Shown here: piece by piece, positions 9,296 through 21,933 of the stretch
Layout: every line of letters starts with the position of its first letter
How positions within the stretch are numbered: position 1 is the first letter of the stretch
Assembly (NCBI GenBank): GCA_030522415.1
Contig: JAMASW010000032.1
Coordinates: 124,001 to 188,000, forward strand
From: Channallabes apus
Taxonomy: Eukaryota > Chordata > Actinopteri > Siluriformes > Clariidae
DNA length: 64,000 bases
Reading direction: 5' to 3'
The notes under the pieces: model-generated
The model's database searches: none
What the model saw: only the letters and a program-made list of their open reading frames with translations
What the model was told of the DNA's origin: nothing
Program-made: the position numbers and the translations under genes

Positions 9296-12200
9296 CCGCT
9301 TTCCTGAGCTCGTAGAGAGCTAAGAACGCAGCAAACGCTTTATCTCACCGTCTTGTGCATGAAAGTGAATGAGATGAACATTTTCAATACATTAATGTAT
9401 TCTTTGCATACATGTTGAAAAACCGCTTTCCTGAGGTCGTAGAGAGCTAAGAACGCAGCAAACGCTTTATCTCACCGTCTTGTGCATGAAAGTGAAAGAG
9501 ATTATCATTTTCAATACAGTAATGCATTCTTTGCATACATGTTGAAAAACAACTTTTTTGTTCTTCTTTTTCTCATTTTGTTCCAGAAAAATGAATACAG
9601 ACTCATTTTGTTTGTTTTACATACCTATACATTAGTTGTGTGAGAAAACCGCTTTCCTGAGCTCGTAGAGAGCTAAGAACGCAGCAAACGCTTTATCTCA
9701 CCGTCTTGTGCCTGAAAGTGAAAGAGATGATCATTTTCAATACAGTAATGCATTCTTTGCATACATGTTGAAAAATAACTTTTTTGTTCTTCTTTTTCTC
9801 ATTTTGTTCCAGAAAAATGAATACAGACTCATTTTGTTTGTTTTACATACGTACACATTAGTTGTGTGAGAAAACCGCTTTCCCGAGCTCGTAGAGAGCT
9901 AAGAACGCAGCAAACGCTTTATCTCACCGTCTTGTGCATGAAAGTGAATGAGATGATCATTTTCAATACATTAATGTATTCTTTGCATACATGTTGAAAA
10001 ACAACTTTTTTGTTCTTCTTTTCCCCATTTTGTTCCAGAAAAATGAATACAAACTCATTTTGTTTGTTTTACATACGTACACATTAGTTGTGTGAGAAAA
10101 CCGCTTTCCTGAGCTCGTAGAGAGCTAAGAACGCAGCAAACGCTTTATCTCACCGTCTTGTGCATGAAAGTGAATGAGATGAACATTTTCAATACATTAA
10201 TGTATTCTTTGCATACATGTTGAAAAACCGCTTTCCTGAGGTCGTAGAGAGCTAAGAACGCAGCAAACGCTTTATCTCACCGTCTTGTGCATGAAAGTGA
10301 AAGAGATTATCATTTTCAATACAGTAATGCATTCTTTGCATACATGTTGAAAAACAACTTTTTTGTTCTTCTTTTTCTCATTTTGTTCCAGAAAAATGAA
10401 TACAGACTCATTTTGTTTGTTTTACATACCTATACATTAGTTGTGTGAGAAAACCGCTTTCCTGAGCTCGTAGAGAGCTAAGAACGCAGCAAACGCTTTA
10501 TCTCACCGTCTTGTGCCTGAAAGTGAAAGAGATGATCATTTTCAATACAGTAATGCATTCTTTGCATACATGTTGAAAAATAACTTTTTTGTTCTTCTTT
10601 TTCTCATTTTGTTCCAGAAAAATGAATACAGACTCATTTTGTTTGTTTTACATACGTACACATTAGTTGTGTGAGAAAACCGCTTTCCCGAGCTCGTAGA
10701 GAGCTAAGAACGCAGCAAACGCTTTATCTCACCGTCTTGTGCATGAAAGTGAATGAGATGATCATTTTCAATACATTAATGTATTCTTTGCATACATGTT
10801 GAAAAACAACTTTTTTGTTCTTCTTTTCCCCATTTTGTTCCAGAAAAATGAATACAAACTCATTTTGTTTGTTTTACATACGTACACATTAGTTGTGTGA
10901 GAAAACCGCTTTCCTGAGCTCGTAGAGAGCTAAGAACGCAGCAAACGCTTTATCTCACCGTCTTGTGCATGAAAGTGAATGAGATGAACATTTTCAATAC
11001 ATTAATGTATTCTTTGCATACATGTTGAAAAACCGCTTTCCTGAGCTCGTAGAGAGCTAAGAACGCAGCAAACGCTTTATCTCACCGTCTTGTGCATGAA
11101 AGTGAAAGAGATTATCATTTTCAATACATTAATGTATTCTTTGCATACATGTTGAAAAACCGCTTTCCTGAGCTCGTAGAGAGCTAAGAACGCAGCAAAC
11201 GCTTTATCTCACCGTCTTGTGCCTGAAAGTGAAAGAGATGATCATTTTCAATACAGTAATGCATTCTTTGCATACATGTTGAAAAGCAACTTTTTTGTTC
11301 TTCTTATTTTACTCATTTTGTTCCAGAAAAATGAATACAAATTCATTTTGTTTGTTTTACATACCTATACATTAGTTGTGTGAGAAAACCGCTTTCCTGA
11401 GCTCGTAGAGAGCTAAGAACGCAGCAAACGCTTTATCTCACCGTCTTGTGCCTGAAAGTGAAAGAGATGATCATTTTCAATACATTAATGTATTCTTTGC
11501 ATACATGTTGAAAAACAACTTTTTTGTTCTTCTTTTCCCCATTTTGTTCCAGAAAAATGAATACAAACTCATTTTGTTTGTTTTACATACGTACACATTA
11601 GTTGTGTGAGAAAACCGCTTTCCTGAGCTCGTAGAGAGCTAAGAACGCAGCAAACGCTTTATCTCACCGTCTTGTGCATGAAAGTGAATGAGATGAACAT
11701 TTTCAATACATTAATGTATTCTTTGCATACATGTTGAAAAACCGCTTTCCTGAGCTCGTAGAGAGCTAAGAACGCAGCAAACGCTTTATCTCACCGTCTT
11801 GTGCATGAAAGTGAAAGAGATTATCATTTTCAATACATTAATGTATTCTTTGCATACATGTTGAAAAACCGCTTTCCTGAGCTCGTAGAGAGCTAAGAAC
11901 GCAGCAAACGCTTTATCTCACCGTCTTGTGCATGAAAGTCAAAGAGATTATCATTTTCAATACAGTAATGCATTCTTTGCATACATGTTGAAAAACAACT
12001 TTTTTGTTCTTCTTATTTTACTCATTTTGTTCCAGAAAAATGAATACAAATTCATTTTGTTTGTTTTACATACCTATACATTAGTTGTGTGAGAAAACCG
12101 CTTTCCTGAGCTCGTAGAGAGCTAAGAACGCAGCAAACGCTTTATCTCACCGTCTTGTGCATGAAAGTGAATGAGATGATCATTTTCAATACATTAATGT

Positions 12201-12323
12201 ATTCTTTGCATACATGTTGAAAAACAACTTTTTTGATCTTTTTTTACTCATTTTGTTCCAGAAAAATGAATACAGACTCATTTTGTTTGTTTTACATACC
12301 TACACATTAGTTGTGTGAGAAAA

Positions 12324-12549
12324 CCGCTTTCCTGAGCTCGTAGAGAGCTTAGAACGCAGCAAACGCTTTATCTCACCGTCTTGTGCAAGAAAGTGAAAGA
12401 GATGATCATTTTCAATACAGTAATGCATTCATTGCATACATGTTGAAAAACAACTTTTTTGTTCTTCTTTTCCTCATTTTGTTCCAGAAAAATGAATACA
12501 AACTCATTTTGTTTGTTTTACATACCTATACATTAGTTGTGTGAGAAAA
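12324..12549 (+). repeat. Long monomer subtype I, 226 bp (reference copy)
   Basis: Recognised by GAGAGCTTAGAAC, GTGCAAGAAAG (unique AAG), GCATTCATTGCAT (T to A in the loop), CTTTTCCTC, CAAACTC and CCTATAC. The variant I' (33388-33613 and equivalents) has GAAAAATAAATAC in place of GAAAAATGAATAC. The copy at 44310 has GATTATC in place of GATGATC. Confidence 0.92.
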
Positions 12550-12902
12550 CCGCTTTCCTGAGCTCGTAGAGAGCTAAGAACGCAGCAAATGCTTTATCTC
12601 ACCGTCTGGTGCATGAAAGTGAATGAGATGATCATTTTCAATACATTAATGTATTCTTTGCATACATGTTGAAAAACAACTTTTTTGTTCTTCTTTTCCC
12701 CATTTTGTTCCAGAAAAATGAATACAAACTCATTTTGTTTGTTTTACATACGTACACATTAGTTGTGTGAGAAAACCGCTTTCCTGAGCTCGTAGAGAGC
12801 TAAGAACGCAGCAAACGCTTTATCTCACCGTCTTGTGCATGAAAGTGAATGAGATGAACATTTTCAATACATTAATGTATTCTTTGCATACATGTTGAAA
12901 AA

Positions 12903-15900
12903 CCGCTTTCCTGAGCTCGTAGAGAGCTAAGAACGCAGCAAACGCTTTATCTCACCGTCTTGTGCCTGAAAGTGAAAGAGATGATCATTTTCAATACAGT
13001 AATGCATTCTTTGCATACATGTTGAAAAATAACTTTTTTGTTCTTCTTTTTCTCATTTTGTTCCAGAAAAATGAATACAGACTCATTTTGTTTGTTTTAC
13101 ATACGTACACATTAGTTGTGTGAGAAAACCGCTTTCCCGAGCTCGTAGAGAGCTAAGAACGCAGCAAACGCTTTATCTCACCGTCTTGTGCATGAAAGTG
13201 AATGAGATGATCATTTTCAATACATTAATGTATTCTTTGCATACATGTTGAAAAACAACTTTTTTGTTCTTCTTTTCCCCATTTTGTTCCAGAAAAATGA
13301 ATACAAACTCATTTTGTTTGTTTTACATACGTACACATTAGTTGTGTGAGAAAACCGCTTTCCTGAGCTCGTAGAGAGCTAAGAACGCAGCAAACGCTTT
13401 ATCTCACCGTCTTGTGCATGAAAGTGAATGAGATGAACATTTTCAATACATTAATGTATTCTTTGCATACATGTTGAAAAACCGCTTTCCTGAGGTCGTA
13501 GAGAGCTAAGAACGCAGCAAACGCTTTATCTCACCGTCTTGTGCATGAAAGTGAAAGAGATTATCATTTTCAATACAGTAATGCATTCTTTGCATACATG
13601 TTGAAAAACAACTTTTTTGTTCTTCTTTTTCTCATTTTGTTCCAGAAAAATGAATACAGACTCATTTTGTTTGTTTTACATACCTATACATTAGTTGTGT
13701 GAGAAAACCGCTTTCCTGAGCTCGTAGAGAGCTAAGAACGCAGCAAACGCTTTATCTCACCGTCTTGTGCCTGAAAGTGAAAGAGATGATCATTTTCAAT
13801 ACAGTAATGCATTCTTTGCATACATGTTGAAAAATAACTTTTTTGTTCTTCTTTTTCTCATTTTGTTCCAGAAAAATGAATACAGACTCATTTTGTTTGT
13901 TTTACATACGTACACATTAGTTGTGTGAGAAAACCGCTTTCCCGAGCTCGTAGAGAGCTAAGAACGCAGCAAACGCTTTATCTCACCGTCTTGTGCATGA
14001 AAGTGAATGAGATGATCATTTTCAATACATTAATGTATTCTTTGCATACATGTTGAAAAACAACTTTTTTGTTCTTCTTTTCCCCATTTTGTTCCAGAAA
14101 AATGAATACAAACTCATTTTGTTTGTTTTACATACGTACACATTAGTTGTGTGAGAAAACCGCTTTCCTGAGCTCGTAGAGAGCTAAGAACGCAGCAAAC
14201 GCTTTATCTCACCGTCTTGTGCATGAAAGTGAATGAGATGAACATTTTCAATACATTAATGTATTCTTTGCATACATGTTGAAAAACCGCTTTCCTGAGC
14301 TCGTAGAGAGCTAAGAACGCAGCAAACGCTTTATCTCACCGTCTTGTGCATGAAAGTGAAAGAGATTATCATTTTCAATACATTAATGTATTCTTTGCAT
14401 ACATGTTGAAAAACCGCTTTCCTGAGCTCGTAGAGAGCTAAGAACGCAGCAAACGCTTTATCTCACCGTCTTGTGCCTGAAAGTGAAAGAGATGATCATT
14501 TTCAATACAGTAATGCATTCTTTGCATACATGTTGAAAAGCAACTTTTTTGTTCTTCTTATTTTACTCATTTTGTTCCAGAAAAATGAATACAAATTCAT
14601 TTTGTTTGTTTTACATACCTATACATTAGTTGTGTGAGAAAACCGCTTTCCTGAGCTCGTAGAGAGCTAAGAACGCAGCAAACGCTTTATCTCACCGTCT
14701 TGTGCCTGAAAGTGAAAGAGATGATCATTTTCAATACATTAATGTATTCTTTGCATACATGTTGAAAAACAACTTTTTTGTTCTTCTTTTCCCCATTTTG
14801 TTCCAGAAAAATGAATACAAACTCATTTTGTTTGTTTTACATACGTACACATTAGTTGTGTGAGAAAACCGCTTTCCTGAGCTCGTAGAGAGCTAAGAAC
14901 GCAGCAAACGCTTTATCTCACCGTCTTGTGCATGAAAGTGAATGAGATGAACATTTTCAATACATTAATGTATTCTTTGCATACATGTTGAAAAACCGCT
15001 TTCCTGAGGTCGTAGAGAGCTAAGAACGCAGCAAACGCTTTATCTCACCGTCTTGTGCATGAAAGTGAAAGAGATTATCATTTTCAATACAGTAATGCAT
15101 TCTTTGCATACATGTTGAAAAACAACTTTTTTGTTCTTCTTTTTCTCATTTTGTTCCAGAAAAATGAATACAGACTCATTTTGTTTGTTTTACATACCTA
15201 TACATTAGTTGTGTGAGAAAACCGCTTTCCTGAGCTCGTAGAGAGCTAAGAACGCAGCAAACGCTTTATCTCACCGTCTTGTGCCTGAAAGTGAAAGAGA
15301 TGATCATTTTCAATACAGTAATGCATTCTTTGCATACATGTTGAAAAATAACTTTTTTGTTCTTCTTTTTCTCATTTTGTTCCAGAAAAATGAATACAGA
15401 CTCATTTTGTTTGTTTTACATACGTACACATTAGTTGTGTGAGAAAACCGCTTTCCCGAGCTCGTAGAGAGCTAAGAACGCAGCAAACGCTTTATCTCAC
15501 CGTCTTGTGCATGAAAGTGAATGAGATGATCATTTTCAATACATTAATGTATTCTTTGCATACATGTTGAAAAACAACTTTTTTGTTCTTCTTTTCCCCA
15601 TTTTGTTCCAGAAAAATGAATACAAACTCATTTTGTTTGTTTTACATACGTACACATTAGTTGTGTGAGAAAACCGCTTTCCTGAGCTCGTAGAGAGCTA
15701 AGAACGCAGCAAACGCTTTATCTCACCGTCTTGTGCATGAAAGTGAATGAGATGAACATTTTCAATACATTAATGTATTCTTTGCATACATGTTGAAAAA
15801 CCGCTTTCCTGAGGTCGTAGAGAGCTAAGAACGCAGCAAACGCTTTATCTCACCGTCTTGTGCATGAAAGTGAAAGAGATTATCATTTTCAATACAGTAA

Positions 15901-18125
15901 TGCATTCTTTGCATACATGTTGAAAAACAACTTTTTTGTTCTTCTTTTTCTCATTTTGTTCCAGAAAAATGAATACAGACTCATTTTGTTTGTTTTACAT
16001 ACCTATACATTAGTTGTGTGAGAAAACCGCTTTCCTGAGCTCGTAGAGAGCTAAGAACGCAGCAAACGCTTTATCTCACCGTCTTGTGCCTGAAAGTGAA
16101 AGAGATGATCATTTTCAATACAGTAATGCATTCTTTGCATACATGTTGAAAAATAACTTTTTTGTTCTTCTTTTTCTCATTTTGTTCCAGAAAAATGAAT
16201 ACAGACTCATTTTGTTTGTTTTACATACGTACACATTAGTTGTGTGAGAAAACCGCTTTCCCGAGCTCGTAGAGAGCTAAGAACGCAGCAAACGCTTTAT
16301 CTCACCGTCTTGTGCATGAAAGTGAATGAGATGATCATTTTCAATACATTAATGTATTCTTTGCATACATGTTGAAAAACAACTTTTTTGTTCTTCTTTT
16401 CCCCATTTTGTTCCAGAAAAATGAATACAAACTCATTTTGTTTGTTTTACATACGTACACATTAGTTGTGTGAGAAAACCGCTTTCCTGAGCTCGTAGAG
16501 AGCTAAGAACGCAGCAAACGCTTTATCTCACCGTCTTGTGCATGAAAGTGAATGAGATGAACATTTTCAATACATTAATGTATTCTTTGCATACATGTTG
16601 AAAAACCGCTTTCCTGAGCTCGTAGAGAGCTAAGAACGCAGCAAACGCTTTATCTCACCGTCTTGTGCATGAAAGTGAAAGAGATTATCATTTTCAATAC
16701 ATTAATGTATTCTTTGCATACATGTTGAAAAACCGCTTTCCTGAGCTCGTAGAGAGCTAAGAACGCAGCAAACGCTTTATCTCACCGTCTTGTGCCTGAA
16801 AGTGAAAGAGATGATCATTTTCAATACAGTAATGCATTCTTTGCATACATGTTGAAAAGCAACTTTTTTGTTCTTCTTATTTTACTCATTTTGTTCCAGA
16901 AAAATGAATACAAATTCATTTTGTTTGTTTTACATACCTATACATTAGTTGTGTGAGAAAACCGCTTTCCTGAGCTCGTAGAGAGCTAAGAACGCAGCAA
17001 ACGCTTTATCTCACCGTCTTGTGCCTGAAAGTGAAAGAGATGATCATTTTCAATACATTAATGTATTCTTTGCATACATGTTGAAAAACAACTTTTTTGT
17101 TCTTCTTTTCCCCATTTTGTTCCAGAAAAATGAATACAAACTCATTTTGTTTGTTTTACATACGTACACATTAGTTGTGTGAGAAAACCGCTTTCCTGAG
17201 CTCGTAGAGAGCTAAGAACGCAGCAAACGCTTTATCTCACCGTCTTGTGCATGAAAGTGAATGAGATGAACATTTTCAATACATTAATGTATTCTTTGCA
17301 TACATGTTGAAAAACCGCTTTCCTGAGCTCGTAGAGAGCTAAGAACGCAGCAAACGCTTTATCTCACCGTCTTGTGCATGAAAGTGAAAGAGATTATCAT
17401 TTTCAATACATTAATGTATTCTTTGCATACATGTTGAAAAACCGCTTTCCTGAGCTCGTAGAGAGCTAAGAACGCAGCAAACGCTTTATCTCACCGTCTT
17501 GTGCATGAAAGTCAAAGAGATTATCATTTTCAATACAGTAATGCATTCTTTGCATACATGTTGAAAAACAACTTTTTTGTTCTTCTTATTTTACTCATTT
17601 TGTTCCAGAAAAATGAATACAAATTCATTTTGTTTGTTTTACATACCTATACATTAGTTGTGTGAGAAAACCGCTTTCCTGAGCTCGTAGAGAGCTAAGA
17701 ACGCAGCAAACGCTTTATCTCACCGTCTTGTGCATGAAAGTGAATGAGATGATCATTTTCAATACATTAATGTATTCTTTGCATACATGTTGAAAAACAA
17801 CTTTTTTGATCTTCTTTTTTTACTCATTTTGTTCCAGAAAAATGAATACAGACTCATTTTGTTTGTTTTACATACCTACACATTAGTTGTGTGAGAAAAC
17901 CGCTTTCCTGAGCTCGTAGAGAGCTTAGAACGCAGCAAACGCTTTATCTCACCGTCTTGTGCAAGAAAGTGAAAGAGATGATCATTTTCAATACAGTAAT
18001 GCATTCATTGCATACATGTTGAAAAACAACTTTTTTGTTCTTCTTTTCCTCATTTTGTTCCAGAAAAATGAATACAAACTCATTTTGTTTGTTTTACATA
18101 CCTATACATTAGTTGTGTGAGAAAA
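12903..18125 (+). repeat. 5573-bp higher-order repeat, copy 2
   Basis: Same order as 7330-12549, monomer for monomer, offset 5573 bp. The offset becomes 5576 after the F monomer at 17671, which has the full-length T tract. Copy 2 continues into J (18126) and K (18349), where copy 1 has a D-like monomer and S1. Confidence 0.9.
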
Positions 18126-18348
18126 CCGCTTTCCTGAGCTCGTAGAGAGCTAAGAACGCAGCAAATGCTTTATCTCACCGTCTTGTGCATGAAAGTGAAT
18201 GAGATGATCATTTTCAATACAGTAATGCATTCCTTGCATACATGTTGAAAAACAACTTTTTTGTTCTTTTTCTCATTTTGTTCCAGAAAAATGAATACAG
18301 ACTCATTTTGTTTGTTTTACATACGTACACATTAGTTGTGTGAGAAAA
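18126..18348 (+). repeat. Long monomer subtype J, 223-bp copy
   Basis: Recognised by GCAAATGC (CpG to TpG in the core), GAATGAGATGATC, CAGTAATGCATTCCTTGC, CTTTTTCTC, AGACTC and ACGTAC. This copy lacks one TTC triplet; others (for example 21708-21933) are 226 bp. The monomer at 12550 also has GCAAATGC, plus GTCTGGTGC, but then reads like D; it looks mosaic. Confidence 0.9.
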
Positions 18349-18475
18349 CCGCTTTCCCGAGCTCGTAGAGAGCTAAGAACGCAGCAAACGCTTTATCTCA
18401 CCGTCTTGTGCATGAAAATGAATGAGATGATCATTTTCAATACATTAATGTATTCTTTGCATACATGTTGAAAAA
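18349..18475 (+). repeat. Short monomer subtype K, 127 bp (first copy)
   Basis: Short unit with GATGATC and CATTAATGTATT, often starting CCCGAG. It is the short equivalent of D. I see none to the left of this position, and it becomes the main short form to the right. This copy and the one at 21934 share a private GTGCATGAAAATG change. Confidence 0.9.
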
Positions 18476-21400
18476 CCGCTTTCCTGAGCTCGTAGAGAGC
18501 TAAGAACGCAGCAAACGCTTTATCTCACCGTCTTGTGCATGAAAGTGAAAGAGATTATCATTTTCAATACAGTAATGCATTCTTTGCATACATGTTGAAA
18601 AACAACTTTTTTGTTCTTCTTATTTTACTCATTTTGTTCCAGAAAAATGAATACAAATTCATTTTGTTTGTTTTACATACCTATACATTAGTTGTGTGAG
18701 AAAACCGCTTTCCTGAGCTCGTAGAGAGCTAAGAACGCAGCAAACGCTTTATCTCACCGTCTTGTGCCTGAAAGTGAAAGGGATGATCATTTTCAATACA
18801 GTAATGCATTCTTTGCATACATGTTGAAAAACAACTTTTTTGTTCTTCTTATTTTACTCATTTTGTTCCAGAAAAATGAATACAAATTCATTTTGTTTGT
18901 TTTACATACCTATACATTAGTTGTGTGAGAAAACCGCTTTCCTGAGCTCGTAGAGAGCTAAGAACGCAGCAAACGCTTTATCTCACCGTCTTGTGCCTGA
19001 AAGTGAAAGAGATGATCATTTTCAATACAGTAATGCATTCTTTGCATACATGTTGAAAAATAACTTTTTTGTTCTTCTTTTTCTCATTTTGTTCCAGAAA
19101 AATGAATACAGACTCATTTTGTTTGTTTTACATACGTACACATTAGTTGTGTGAGAAAACCGCTTTCCCGAGCTCGTAGAGAGCTAAGAACGCAGCAAAC
19201 GCTTTATCTCACCGTCTTGTGCATGAAAGTGAATGAGATGATCATTTTCAATACATTAATGTATTCTTTGCATACATGTTGAATAACAACTTTTTTGTTC
19301 TTCTTTTCCCCATTTTGTTCCAGAAAAATGAATACAAACTCATTTTGTTTGTTTTACATACGTACACATTAGTTGTGTGAGAAAACCGCTTTCCTGAGCT
19401 CGTAGAGAGCTAAGAACGCAGCAAACGCTTTATCTCACCGTCTTGTGCATGAAAGTGAATGAGATGAACATTTTCAATACATTAATGTATTCTTTGCATA
19501 CATGTTGAAAAACCGCTTTCCTGAGCTCGTAGAGAGCTAAGAACGCAGCAAACGCTTTATCTCACCGTCTTGTGCATGAAAGTGAAAGAGATTATCATTT
19601 TCAATACATTAATGTATTCTTTGCATACATGTTGAAAAACAACTTTTTTGTTCTTCTTTTCCCCATTTTGTTCCAGAAAAATGAATACAAACTCATTTTG
19701 TTTGTTTTACATACGTACACATTAGTTGTGTGAGAAAACCGCTTTCCTGAGCTCGTAGAGAGCTAAGAACGCAGCAAACGCTTTATCTCACCGTCTTGTG
19801 CATGAAAGTGAATGAGATGAACATTTTCAATACATTAATGTATTCTTTGCATACATGTTGAAAAACCGCTTTCCTGAGGTCGTAGAGAGCTAAGAACGCA
19901 GCAAACGCTTTATCTCACCGTCTTGTGCATGAAAGTGAAAGAGATTATCATTTTCAATACAGTAATGCATTCTTTGCATACATGTTGAAAAACAACTTTT
20001 TTGTTCTTCTTTTTCTCATTTTGTTCCAGAAAAATGAATACAGACTCATTTTGTTTGTTTTACATACCTATACATTAGTTGTGTGAGAAAACCGCTTTCC
20101 TGAGCTCGTAGAGAGCTAAGAACGCAGCAAACGCTTTATCTCACCGTCTTGTGCCTGAAAGTGAAAGAGATGATCATTTTCAATACAGTAATGCATTCTT
20201 TGCATACATGTTGAAAAATAACTTTTTTGTTCTTCTTTTTCTCATTTTGTTCCAGAAAAATGAATACAGACTCATTTTGTTTGTTTTACATACGTACACA
20301 TTAGTTGTGTGAGAAAACCGCTTTCCCGAGCTCGTAGAAAGCTAAGAACGCAGCAAACGCTTTATCTCACCGTCTTGTGCATGAAAGTGAATGAGATGAT
20401 CATTTTCAATACATTAATGTATTCTTTGCATACATGTTGAAAAACAACTTTTTTGTTCTTCTTTTCCCCATTTTGTTCCAGAAAAATGAATACAGACTCA
20501 TTTTGTTTGTTTTACATACGTACACATTAGTTGTGTGAGAAAACCGCTTTCCCGAGCTCGTAGAGAGCTAAGAACGCAGCAAACGCTTTATCTCACCGTC
20601 TTGTGCATGAAAGTGAATGAGATGATCATTTTCAATACATTAATGTATTCTTTGCATACATGTTGAAAAACAACTTTTTTGTTCTTCTTTTCCCCATTTT
20701 GTTCCAGAAAAATGAATACAAACTCATTTTGTTTGTTTTACATACGTACACATTAGTTGTGTGAGAAAACCGCTTTCCTGAGCTCGTAGAGAGCTAAGAA
20801 CGCAGCAAACGCTTTATCTCACCGTCTTGTGCATGAAAGTGAATGAGATGAACATTTTCAATACATTAATGTATTCTTTGCATACATGTTGAAAAACCGC
20901 TTTCCTGAGCTCGTAGAGAGCTAAGAACGCAGCAAACGCTTTATCTCACCGTCTTGTGCATGAAAGTGAAAGAGATTATCATTTTCAATACATTAATGTA
21001 TTCTTTGCATACATGTTGAAAAACCGCTTTCCTGAGCTCGTAGAGAGCTAAGAACGCAGCAAACGCTTTATCTCACCGTCTTGTGCATGAAAGTCAAAGA
21101 GATTATCATTTTCAATACAGTAATGCATTCTTTGCATACATGTTGAAAAACAACTTTTTTGTTCTTCTTATTTTACTCATTTTGTTCCAGAAAAATGAAT
21201 ACAAATTCATTTTGTTTGTTTTACATACCTATACATTAGTTGTGTGAGAAAACCGCTTTCCTGAGCTCGTAGAGAGCTAAGAACGCAGCAAACGCTTTAT
21301 CTCACCGTCTTGTGCATGAAAGTGAATGAGATGATCATTTTCAATACATTAATGTATTCTTTGCATACATGTTGAAAAACAACTTTTTTGATCTTCTTTT

Positions 21401-21933
21401 TTTACTCATTTTGTTCCAGAAAAATGAATACAGACTCATTTTGTTTGTTTTACATACCTACACATTAGTTGTGTGAGAAAACCGCTTTCCTGAGCTCGTA
21501 GAGAGCTTAGAACGCAGCAAACGCTTTATCTCACCGTCTTGTGCAAGAAAGTGAAAGAGATGATCATTTTCAATACAGTAATGCATTCATTGCATACATG
21601 TTGAAAAACAACTTTTTTGTTCTTCTTTTCCTCATTTTGTTCCAGAAAAATGAATACAAACTCATTTTGTTTGTTTTACATACCTATACATTAGTTGTGT
21701 GAGAAAACCGCTTTCCTGAGCTCGTAGAGAGCTAAGAACGCAGCAAATGCTTTATCTCACCGTCTTGTGCATGAAAGTGAATGAGATGATCATTTTCAAT
21801 ACAGTAATGCATTCCTTGCATACATGTTGAAAAACAACTTTTTTGTTCTTCTTTTTCTCATTTTGTTCCAGAAAAATGAATACAGACTCATTTTGTTTGT
21901 TTTACATACGTACACATTAGTTGTGTGAGAAAA
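18349..21933 (+). repeat. 3585-bp higher-order block with K short monomer
   Basis: Order is K A B' C D S1 x S1 G C D D S1 S2 E F I J. Here x (19513) is an S2-like front joined to a D-like back. The stretch S1 S2 E F I J at 20770-21933 repeats 17188-18348, and K A B' C D at 21934-22970 repeats 18349-19385. A tandem duplication of period about 3585 bp therefore spans roughly 17188-22970. The shared GAAAATG change in K supports it. Confidence 0.85.

Larger units (their letters stand above)
7330..12902 (+). repeat. 5573-bp higher-order repeat, copy 1 (29 monomers)
   Basis: Order is C D S1 G C D S1 S2 B Dh S1 G C D S1 G C D S1 S2 B Dh S1 S2 E F I J-like S1. It contains an internal duplication: B Dh S1 G C D S1 starts at both 8841 and 11160, and the G C D S1 tetramer repeats head to tail at 9423 and 10228. 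The F monomer at 12098 has a 3-bp T-tract deletion. Confidence 0.9.
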
